64,000 nt of DNA from Hsuehochloa calcarea (Eukaryota; Streptophyta; Magnoliopsida; Poales; Poaceae), in NCBI GenBank assembly GCA_036346395.1, contig CM070604.1, forward strand, positions 39,645,662-39,709,661. The letters run 5' to 3'. The translations under genes and the position numbers were made by a program. Below the pieces are notes generated by a model. The model did no database searches and was not told the origin of the DNA. It worked only from the letters and a program-made list of their open reading frames with translations. Shown here in pieces: positions 55,820 to 64,000 of the stretch (the stretch's first letter is position 1; every line of letters starts with the position of its first letter).

Positions 55820-58123
55820 TGTAACACCCCAGCCCAACACTGAGCCTAGAATGTCACCACACTATACTTTAAACTAATAATTAACGACACACTATAAAAA
55901 TTACAGCAAGGAGACAATGATAATCATATCAATGGACCACAAGAAGGACATGCATAATTATGGTTCAAACGATAATAAATAAGCAATGGGAATTATAACC
56001 AGATAAATAATCCAAAATAGCATCAATCAATGAATCCAAATTAATAAAGCAAATAGTCTAGTCCAAACATTGTCCTAAACTTTATTCAACCTCTAACATG
56101 TCCAAGAGTAATCCAATTGTGAATGAAAAGGTTCTTATGGCAAATGATCATGTGTTGTCCATGTGCTCTACTCGCTCTCAGTTACGGCATCCTCGAAGAT
56201 CACCTAAAGACAACAATAGAGCAAGGGTGAGTCCACGACTCAGCAAACACATCCATAAACAACGGACAATAATAAATCAACAGCATTCAATAACTTCATT
56301 ATCATCACAGGTACTTCTATTTGATTCACATCCATTAATCTCATATATCAATGCAACTCTAATCTATATGTCCACATGCACTTCTTTCGCGTATACCGGT
56401 ATAGCATGAGTGAATGCTCGCGACAACATTCACTCTCAAGCCCGTTCCTCCATAAGGATCGGGGACCTCCTCCACTCCCGTGGAGTTGTGATCATTCATG
56501 ATCACCTGCTCATATGCAATGATGCTTATGAATGCAAACATGCAAACTCCAACATAAACATCATATCCAACTTTCCATCATGCTTGTCAACAAAGATATA
56601 AACATACCAATTATTTGTTTGCAATTAAACCAAATAAAAGCACAACAATAATGGTAATAGAAGATAAAGAAAACAGTGATCGATCATTGATCGCTGTCTA
56701 CCATGCACTTGCCTTTACTAGTTGCGACGCACAATTTGGCTAGCAGACGGCAACAAGTACGACGCCTCTCCTACATTAAATACACAAATTTCAATACAAG
56801 CTACAGCATCATAAGAACAACAATCAATCGACATCGCTCCTACACGTCCCCAAATATACCACGTTACGCCGGTACCGAATAGTTACCCGTAGCTGTCCGG
56901 TTACTAAAAAGAGCGTAACTTTTGACTCGAAAGTCCGATCACCACAAACCACCCCATTCTGGATTCTTTATAAAATTATCCACATTTTCTTAGATTACAC
57001 AGTCTTCTAATTAAATCATCTAACCCTCCGTATTTAGCCCAGAAAGCCGGTCTGTCCGCTTCGGAACAGCGGTCTTACTAAATTCATACCTTTTGTATTA
57101 CTCAACCAAAATTCGCGTTCTCAGATTCTACAGAACCATTGGACAATTATCTACAACTTTCATGTAGATCAAAAACTCTAATTAAGCTATTTACTATTTG
57201 TAATCTACAGTCTACCAAAACAGCGCCGAAAGACGACAACCGTAAAAACAGCGGTCTTCCGAAAATCATAACTCGAATTCTACTCGTCCGATCGACATGA
57301 TAAAATATGCTATAGAAAGATATCGAAATTATCTACAATTAACTAGTAGATGATATTTCCAAAATTCGTCATTAAGGTATCTGAATAAATCGTACAACAA
57401 AACAGCGGGCTAAACAGTGCTAAACAGATCTATTAGTCGTCCCCTCGATTAGAAAATTCTAAAACCTCTCTATTGCCAATGTAATTAGCCCCCGAAACTA
57501 ACCAAGGCATTAATTGAATCTAAAGAAACCGATTACCTAACCAAGGCTCAAGCCCAGAGGACGTTCGGCCACGGAGGATTGTGCATCTTTGTTCTTTGGC
57601 GATGCTGGCGGGCGCGAGGGGCGTGCGGCGGGAGGCTTCGCCGGCCACGCTGTGCGGCCGAGACCACTCGGGCGTGTCCACGCGGGTGAGTGCAGCGTCC
57701 CACGCCAAGTGCCCGTTCGGCTCAGCGACCCACCTCCACGCGCGGCGGCTTCGGCGCGATGAGACAAAGACAAAGAGCGGCTTACGGTGGTGGTTCGGCT
57801 CCATCGTAGCGATGCACTCGGCAGAAGAAAGCGAGCAGCGGCATCTTGCGCAGGAAAAAAGCAGCAGAGAGCCACGCAGCGAGGAAGACACGCAGGAGCG
57901 GCAACGCAGCGCACGGCCAGAAGAAAAGATCGGCTGCGGCGGAGGTGGAAAAAAGAATAAAAGGTTGCTAGGGTTTTCTAAAATTCCCACCATCTATTTA
58001 TATAGCTCTTAAAAATTCTGAAATTCTATTTTTATATGTACTATTTTATTTAATTGCACACAGACCCTTAAAAACGTTAATAATATTTATTTATTATTAC
58101 CATTTATTTTTCAGAATATTACA
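55820..58123 (-). mobile_element. Solo gypsy LTR (2304 bp), TSD AGCTA, same family as 11720-21469
   Basis: Read on the minus strand it starts TGTAATATTCTG and ends GGGGTGTTACA. It is flanked by AGCTA on both sides (55815-55819 and 58124-58128). Long stretches match the LTRs at 11720 and 19136, for example the block around 56359-56541, which is the inverse of 13305-13487. No internal region is present. Its promoter and leader portion (57540-57960) is largely unlike the other two LTRs, so it belongs to a sub-family with a different transcribed leader. The ORFs in that GC-rich leader are not genes. Confidence 0.93.
57995..58004 (-). promoter_or_regulatory. TATA box of the minus-strand solo LTR
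   Basis: The minus strand reads GAGCTATATAAATAGATGG, about 120 bases after the LTR start, the same position as in the plus-strand copies. Confidence 0.55.
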
Positions 58124-58608
58124 AGCTAAGTATCAATATTTGCGATAACATTTCGTAAAAACTAATAAGCATGCAAGTAAAAGTTTAAATCGAAATACTT
58201 TACATTTGGAAAGTAGGTTCAACATGATCAAAGGTAAGAACTTGCCTTTCTCAAATGTGGATGTTTCTTGGTCTTGGTCTTGACTTGAAGCAGTGACAAG
58301 GTCTTCAGCGACGTTCAAAACTATTTAACATGAAAACGTCATATTCAAATAAAGACTCATAACTCAAAAATATTCAAAATAATTTCAAATGAACTACAAA
58401 AATTATGATTTTGGTACTATTGGAAAGATCTTGAATTTAGATGAATTTAGAAACAAAATTAAGCTGTTTTGGATTTAAAACGATAGAGAATGAGCTCTCC
58501 ACATTTTGTACCAAGAAGAAATTCCAGAAATTCAAAAATTCCTAACAAGTAGGGTCCACTATGATTTTCTTTACTTTTTATTCCGAAAAATGTACTGTGA
58601 TTGACAGG

Positions 58609-59296
58609 ATGGCCACTAGTAATATAGTGTACCTAGGTGAAGCACCTCTATTTGATAGTATAAATTATGATATTTGAAAATTTTGCATATCTTGTTATTT
58701 TAAGGCCACGAGCCCTAAAATATGTTGGATTGTAGATGTGGGGTTTTCTCCTCCAAAGGATCCTCTTACTCCAACAAGTGAGGAAGAGAAATAATTACAT
58801 CTAGATGCTTAAGTAATTAACGCTTTATTTAGTGCTTTGAGTGTAGAGGTGCTCAATGAAGTATGCAATCTCAAGAACGCTTGTGAATGTGGACCTATCT
58901 TCAAGACAATTATGAAAGGTCCACCTCAATCAATGATGATTGCAAAGAAGAATGGACGTCGGGAGAAGAATGCTCAACTTCTAGCTCCGAAAATGATGAG
59001 TCCTCAACCCCATCCACATCACATCATTGCTTTATGGTCAAAGGTAATAAGAAAGTAAATAATGATGATGAGCCTTCATATGATGAGTTGATGGATATAC
59101 TTGAGGAACTTAATGAATGTTTAGGAAAGGAGAAATCAAAATTCAAAGTTTTGAAGAAAGAGTATGTCTCACTTCAAATTGACTATGATGTTCTAAAAGA
59201 TGAACATAAAACTCTCCTCCAAAATGAGATATATAAGTCCAAGATGGATATAGGCATTACATGTAATTTATTACATGATAGGTCCTGTGTAGCTCC
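58609..59296 (+). pseudogene. Ty1/copia gag fragment, broken
   Basis: ATG at 58609 begins MATSNIVYLGEAPLFDSINYD and soon meets a stop. Typical copia gag motifs follow with stops between them (VGFSPPKDPLTPTSEEEK, then VINALFSALSVEVLNEVCNLKNACE). A frame change leads at 58887-59290 to an acidic, serine-rich stretch (CSTSSSENDESSTPST, then CFMVKGNKK) and a coiled-coil-like YDELMDILEELNECLGKEKSKF region. The middle of gag, including the zinc knuckle, appears deleted. The fragment is cut at 59296 by the LTR of the next copia element and is of a different lineage. Confidence 0.8.
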
Positions 59297-61102
59297 CGTG
59301 GATATCATGGGGATATGTTCCAGATCTTAAGATGATGTGACAATTGGCAATGGTGTTTACGGTTTGTCGTTTCACGAGTTTTCGATAAAGTTTCAGGCAT
59401 TCTGGACAGGGGCGGTCCGACCGGTCCTAGCATGGCGGTCGATCCGATCCCAAATCGGTCGGGCCGGCCATGTGAAGCGATCGGACCGGCCAGAATCCTA
59501 AAGTTCTCGAATCGGTTGGGCCAAAAATAGGTGTTGTAGGCAAGTGAGGGATCCCAATGCACTGGTCTCATGATTTTGGAGTCTCGATAAGAAGTTCTAT
59601 TCAATTTAAGTTTTCGAAGGTTTGAATTTGGGGCATGAATTTGGCTAAGTCCTGAGGCGGTCCGACCGCTCACGAGGAGCGGTCCGACGGAGGGCGGTCC
59701 GCCCGCTCACATGGAGCGGTCGACCGGTTTTGACTTGAACGTCCACCAACCGTGGCGATGGTGTTTTGTTAGGTCAAAGTCATTGGTATCGTGGCATATA
59801 TTTTGCATGATGCATGTTTTGACTAACATGGGTCAAGTTGTGAAGAACTTGTTCCCGAATTCGTGTTTGCTTGTCTATGGTTGTGCAGGTTGCTTGGTGG
59901 TCAACGACGATCAACGGCGAGGAGGATCGGGACTAGACTTGGAGAGTTGAGGTCCAGAACGATCGACGATGCCGGGTGAGGTCAATGACTCAAGCGTGAC
60001 ACAAGATGGACAAGGGTGACCTATTGGCAAATCCATGGCGCATGGTGAAGCGGTTTAGGTCAAAAGGTTAAAGACGGCGATTTGCGAAGCGTGCGTGTGT
60101 GACCCGTTTGTTAGTGGGCCTTAACGGGAGCCCAATTGAGTCAAACCCTAGAGAGTTCTAGGCTTCCACTATAAATAGGAGGAGGTGGTGGCTGCACCCT
60201 CTCTCTCGCTGTTTTTCACCTCTTTTGTGGTTTTCAAACCCTAATTGGCTTAGGGAGAGTTGAGGTGGAGGCTATGGCTTTTCATGGTTTGAGGAGAATT
60301 TCGTGATCTTGGATTGACCACTAATCCATGATGGTGTGGGTGTAATCCAGCAACAATCACGTTCTTAATCTATGCAAGGTTTGCTTGAGATAAGTCTCTT
60401 TTCGTTCTTGCTTTCAATTTCGTGATTTTAGGGCTTTCTTTGATCCGCGAGTTTGTGATTGATTCTTTCACTTAAATTAGTTTGCTATGATATGTGTGAA
60501 TCTATCTAGAATCATCTTGATCATCAATCACTCACGAACAAGCATTAGGATCAAGTTTTCGTTCTTGTCCGGTTTTAGACCCTCTGTTATTCAATTGGCA
60601 ATTGTTCAGGATCTATCCAAGAATTATCATAATATTCGATTAGAATAGGTCCTCGATAGCATAGAGAAGGTGTGTGCAAAGTTTCGTAAAGTTTGGAGTT
60701 GAGAATCAAAAGTTTGACCTAATTGCAACTTCGTCATCGGGCTGATTTTACTTGTTTGGATCGGTTCGAGCTCACGGTCGATCGCCCATCGAAGACCGGT
60801 CGGACCGATTTTGAGCGGTCCGACCGCCAGTACAACAGCGGTCAGACCGCCCGGCAATCGGTCCAACCGGCTGGGTCCAGAGGTCAGACCGCCCGTGCTT
60901 TGTGATTCTGTAATCTTAGTTGATTTTGTTATTTTGCGTAGGGGATTTAATTGGATTCAATACTAGTCATCCGCTGTACTGGTATATTGATCTTCATAGC
61001 TTCCTAATAGCTATTGGAGTGAAATTGTGTTGAAGTCATTATTTGGGAAAAAGTGAGCGTGCTCCTATTCACCCCCCCTCTAGTCGCCTTTTCGGTCCAA
61101 CA
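59297..61102 (+). repeat. 5' LTR of the right copia element (1806 bp)
   Basis: It aligns end to end with 2419-4180. The expected first bases TGTGGATATC read CGTGGATATC here, so the terminal TG may have mutated to CG. It ends GGTCCAACA before the primer-binding site. Palindromic GGTCNGACC-type motifs cluster near 59413-59725 and 60790-60890. Confidence 0.88.
60170..60177 (+). promoter_or_regulatory. TATA box of the right copia LTR
   Basis: TATAAATA in the context CTTCCACTATAAATAGGAGG. It matches 3299-3306 in the left LTR. Confidence 0.6.
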
Positions 61103-61104
61103 AG

Positions 61105-61118
61105 TGGTATCAGAGCCC
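61105..61118 (+). other. Primer-binding site of the right copia element
   Basis: TGGTATCAGAGCCC begins two bases after the LTR end and matches initiator Met tRNA. Confidence 0.92.
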
Positions 61119-61162
61119 GGTTAGTTCACTCTTGATCTTAACCGGTCACTGAACTTTAGGCG

Positions 61163-64000
61163 ATGGATAAGTTTTCTACTAAACCGCATATCTTCGATGG
61201 GCACGACTATGCCTATTGGAAGAATCGTATGCAAGTCTTTCTTGAGAGCGAGGGACAAGCTATTTGGGATGTTGTTCGAGCCCCGCTTGTTATTCCTGAA
61301 ATTGCAACACCGGCTTCAGCGATTCTTGTGGCAAACAACAACAAAGCCAAAAATCTTTTATATGGTGCTCTTGGTAGACAAGAATATGATCGCATTTGCA
61401 ATCTTGCCAGTGCGCACGAAATTTGGAACACTCTCGAAATATATCATGAGGGTTCGTCCCAAATCAAAAAGGTGCGTCAAACAGTTTACAAGCGTGAATA
61501 CAACAAATTCGAGATGCGTCCTGGAGAGAGCATCGATGACATTTTCAGTCGTTTTAATAAAGTGATTAATCAAATGAAAGCTGTTGATATTGAATATTCT
61601 CAATCTGAAAATGCCACCCATCTCTTGGCTGCAATCAACACCAAGGAGTGGGAGATGAAGGCTACTGCTATAGAGGAAAATGTTGATCTTTCAAGTCTTA
61701 CTTTAGAATTGCTTTATAGTAAACTCAAGACTCATGAAATTAAGAGAGTTGATCATCCTAAGAAGGACAACATGGCATTGATAGCTGATCCTCTCAAAAG
61801 GTCTTCTGATGGTACTCTTGAATCATTTTCTGATTTTTCATTTACTTGTTTATCTGCGATTCATGAGGAGGAGCTTGTAAGTATTCCTGAGACAGAGTTA
61901 GCCCTCCTAGCTAAAAAATTCACATGGGCCTACAATAATGTGAGAAACAAAAAGAGAGGTGGTCCGGTGACATGCTATGAATGTGGTGAGCTCAACCATA
62001 TCCGGGCAAATTGCCCCAAGCTGAAAGGTAAGAACAATCATAAGGAAGGAAAGCCAACTTGGAAGAAACCTCCTTTCAACAAATCAAGGTATGAGGCTAA
62101 TAAGCTTGTGAAGGCCACTCACCGGGTCCTTGCCGCTTTTGAGGATCAATCCTTGAGCGATGTGGATTCCGGGAGTGAGGAGGACAAGAAGGAGGAGATC
62201 CCTCAAGGCAAAAAGAAAGGGAAGGCCAAGGACTTTACTGGCATGTGCTTCATGGCTGACACTGACAACATTGATGATGATGAGGTATCTTTTTCTTATG
62301 ATGAGCTTTCTGCTAAATATGATTCTATAGTTGAGCAATTGCTTAGTCAAGATGAAGCTTTTGGTTATTTTCATGACCTTGTTCTTCGTTTGGCTTCTGA
62401 ACTTCCTGGTGCCTTGAGAGCGATCCGCAGTGATAATGGCACGGAATTCAAAAATGCTTCTTTTGCTTCTTTTTGTGCTGAGCGTGGTATTGAGCATCAG
62501 TTCTCCTCTCCACACGTTCCTCAACAAAATGGCGTGGTGGAAAGGAAGAATAGGACCTTGGTCGAAATGGCTAGGACGATGCTAGATGAGTATAGCACAC
62601 CGAGGAGATTTTGGGCCGAAGCTATTGCTACAGCTTGCCATATTACAAATCGTGTCTTTTTGAGACCATCTTTAGGCAAGACTCCTTATGAGCTTTGTTT
62701 TGGTAGAAAACCCTCTGTTTCGCATTTTCGAGTCTTTGGATCAAAATGTTTTATTCTTAAGACATGCAACTTAGATAAATTTGAATCAAGAACTTTTGAT
62801 GGGATTTTTCTGGGTTATCCTGCTCATTCGAGGGGTTTTCGTGTTTTTAATACTGAGACTAACCTTATTCAGGAGACTTGTAATGTCACTTTTGATGAGA
62901 CTAGCCCTGGAGCTAGATCAATTGTTACAGATGATTCACAGGTGATAGAGAGCATTTTTGTGGAGGAAGATGAGGACGAAGCTGATATCATTCCTTCATC
63001 TGCTGCTGCTGAGGCACCCATATTGATACAAGAACCTGCTACGTCTACTTCACCTTCAGTTGAGGCTCCTACTGCATCATCATCATCAGCAGTACCTGCG
63101 GAGGTCGAAGAAACGATATCTCACCCGGGTGCTCCACTTCGCATTCATAGACAGCATCCTCCGGATCAGATAATAGGTAATCTATATGAGCGAGTCACTC
63201 GCTCCAGGTATAATGATCCAAATCTCTACTCTCATTCGGCTTTTGTTGCTTCTTTTGAACCCCGCGATATATCACATGCGTTATCTGATTCTAGCTGGGT
63301 AAATGCCATGCATGAGGAGTTAGAGAATTTTGAAAGAAACAAGGTTTGGAACCTAGTAGAACCTCCTAGTGGTCATAATGTTATAGGAACTCGTTGGGTG
63401 TTCAAGAATAAACAAGGTGAGGATGGTTCTGTGGTTAGAAACAAGGCCAGATTGGTAGCTCAGGGTTTCAGCCAAGTTGAGGGGTTAGATTTTGATGAGA
63501 CTTTTGCTCCTGTTGTTAGACTAGAAGCCATTCGCATTTTGCTCGCATTTGCTGCATCAAAAGGTTTTAAATTATATCATATGGATGTTAAAAGTGCCTT
63601 TTTAAATGATTTCATAGAGGAGGAAGTGTATGTTAAGCAACCCCTGGGTTTTGAAGATCCCAAGTATCCAAATCGTGTGTTCAAGTTATCCAAAGCCTTG
63701 TATGGTCTTAAACAAGCCCCTAGAGCCTGGTATGATAGACTTAAGACCTTCTTGCTTAAAAATAATTTTGAGATGGGTAAAGTGGATAAAACTCTATTCA
63801 TTCTTAGGCGTGGCAATGACTTCCTGCTTGCTCAAATTTATGTGGATGATATTATTTTTGGTGGTTCTTCTAATGCTCTTGTTTCTAGTTTTTCTGAGAC
63901 TATGTCCAGGGAATTTGAGATGAGTATGATGGGAGAGCTTAATTACTTTTTGGGACTTCAAATCAAGCAATGCAAGGAAGGAACTTTCATCCATCAGACA
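61163..64000 (+). CDS. Copia gag fused in frame to partial integrase and reverse transcriptase (open to window end)
   Basis: The frame starts at ATG 61163 (MDKFSTKPHIFDGHDYAYWK) and stays open for 946 codons to the last base. Gag covers about residues 1-400, with the zinc knuckle CYECGELNHIRANC near 271-284 and an acidic stretch (FMADTDNIDDDEVSF) near 360-380. At about residue 400, EQLLSQ is followed directly by DEAFGYFHDLVLRLASELPG, which belongs inside the integrase core. SDNGTEFKN, PQQNGVVERKNRTL and YFRVFG-like SHFRVFGSKCF follow. RT begins near 730 (NVIGTRWVFKNK, KARLVAQGFSQ, MDVKSAFLND, LYGLKQAPRAWYDRL), with the catalytic YVDD at about 893-896. Protease, the integrase zinc finger and the first integrase aspartate are absent. 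The frame is nevertheless intact. Confidence 0.92.
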   Translation, partial: MDKFSTKPHIFDGHDYAYWKNRMQVFLESEGQAIWDVVRAPLVIPEIATPASAILVANNNKAKNLLYGALGRQEYDRICNLASAHEIWNTLEIYHEGSSQIKKVRQTVYKREYNKFEMRPGESIDDIFSRFNKVINQMKAVDIEYSQSENATHLLAAINTKEWEMKATAIEENVDLSSLTLELLYSKLKTHEIKRVDHPKKDNMALIADPLKRSSDGTLESFSDFSFTCLSAIHEEELVSIPETELALLAKKFTWAYNNVRNKKRGGPVTCYECGELNHIRANCPKLKGKNNHKEGKPTWKKPPFNKSRYEANKLVKATHRVLAAFEDQSLSDVDSGSEEDKKEEIPQGKKKGKAKDFTGMCFMADTDNIDDDEVSFSYDELSAKYDSIVEQLLSQDEAFGYFHDLVLRLASELPGALRAIRSDNGTEFKNASFASFCAERGIEHQFSSPHVPQQNGVVERKNRTLVEMARTMLDEYSTPRRFWAEAIATACHITNRVFLRPSLGKTPYELCFGRKPSVSHFRVFGSKCFILKTCNLDKFESRTFDGIFLGYPAHSRGFRVFNTETNLIQETCNVTFDETSPGARSIVTDDSQVIESIFVEEDEDEADIIPSSAAAEAPILIQEPATSTSPSVEAPTASSSSAVPAEVEETISHPGAPLRIHRQHPPDQIIGNLYERVTRSRYNDPNLYSHSAFVASFEPRDISHALSDSSWVNAMHEELENFERNKVWNLVEPPSGHNVIGTRWVFKNKQGEDGSVVRNKARLVAQGFSQVEGLDFDETFAPVVRLEAIRILLAFAASKGFKLYHMDVKSAFLNDFIEEEVYVKQPLGFEDPKYPNRVFKLSKALYGLKQAPRAWYDRLKTFLLKNNFEMGKVDKTLFILRRGNDFLLAQIYVDDIIFGGSSNALVSSFSETMSREFEMSMMGELNYFLGLQIKQCKEGTFIHQT

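Larger units (their letters stand above)
54281..58608 (-). mobile_element. Minus-strand gypsy-type LTR, split by a solo LTR
   Basis: On the minus strand, 58608-58129 holds AT-rich sequence with a module GAAAGGCAAGTTCTTACC...TTTGATCATGTTGAA. This is the counterpart of GAAGGCAAGTCG...CTTTGACCATGTTG at 52263-52295 in the plus-strand LTR. Reading continues at 55819 leftward with a cluster of hairpin repeats. The solo LTR at 55820-58123 sits inside, with its duplication AGCTA. The outer ends are approximate: the left end is near 54280-54480 and the right end lies just before the copia gag start at 58609. Confidence 0.5.
59297..64000 (+). mobile_element. Ty1/copia element, 5' LTR to RT (continues past the window)
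   Basis: A 1806-bp LTR, a primer-binding site and a long open gag-pol frame are present. The family is that of the 3' fragment at 1-4180. The LTRs are homologous, and bases 63851-64000 match 1-150 at about 93 percent. The element sits directly against a broken copia gag of another lineage, so it is nested in older copia DNA. Confidence 0.92.

Noticed and set aside
57520..58012. ORFs of 125-157 codons on both strands
   Set aside because: They lie in the GC-rich leader of a solo LTR and have no recognisable domains.
1..64000. Circular molecule suggested by matching window ends
   Set aside because: The 150-base end match has ten mismatches, so these are two copies of one element family, not the same sequence.

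Overview
The window is nuclear DNA of a grass, most likely rice or another Oryza. The signs are one intron-rich plant gene in a dense field of nested LTR retrotransposons, Tourist, Stowaway and Mutator-type MITEs, a hAT transposon, and initiator-Met tRNA primer-binding sites. The species call is inferred from element style and not from a search. All coordinates were read by eye.

Layout. 1-4180: 3' part of a Ty1/copia element (broken RT/RNase H, non-coding tail with repeated purine tracts, 3' LTR). 4181-10515: unclassified repeat-like DNA split by a solo LTR (6246-8222, target duplication CATAC). 10516-24289: an older gypsy-type LTR split by a full Ty3/gypsy element (11720-21469, target duplication CTAGT). 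24299-26500: a 145-bp Mutator-like MITE beside a minus-strand copia remnant whose pol/LTR junction is tandemly duplicated. 26501-34560: AT-rich intergenic DNA with local duplications, a minisatellite and MITEs. 34560-38490: a degenerate hAT element on the minus strand.

39516-47458 (+): the only host gene, an 11-exon 1-phosphatidylinositol-3-phosphate 5-kinase of the FYVE-less FAB1C/FAB1D class (chaperonin-like domain, Cys-rich domain, PIP-kinase domain). It makes PI(3,5)P2 on endosomal and vacuolar membranes. Two exons each contain a one-base frame discrepancy. Two introns carry MITEs.

47459-59296: flanking DNA, a 672-bp solo LTR (TSD CCCTT), a gypsy pol scrap, a 3.2-kb gypsy LTR carrying a 23-24-bp minisatellite, a minus-strand LTR with a hairpin minisatellite that is itself split by a solo LTR (55820-58123, TSD AGCTA), and a copia gag pseudogene. 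59297-64000: 5' half of a second copia element of the same family as the one at position 1. It has a 946-codon uninterrupted frame in which gag is fused in frame to the second half of integrase plus RT.

Nothing here looks like a new enzymatic system. The most interesting items are the in-frame gag-integrase/RT fusion in the copia element, the palindrome-rich copia LTRs, the young gypsy element whose coding region is broken, three solo LTRs with perfect target duplications, an intronic Stowaway that has a paralogous empty site in the same intron, and the two frame breaks in the FAB1-like gene.
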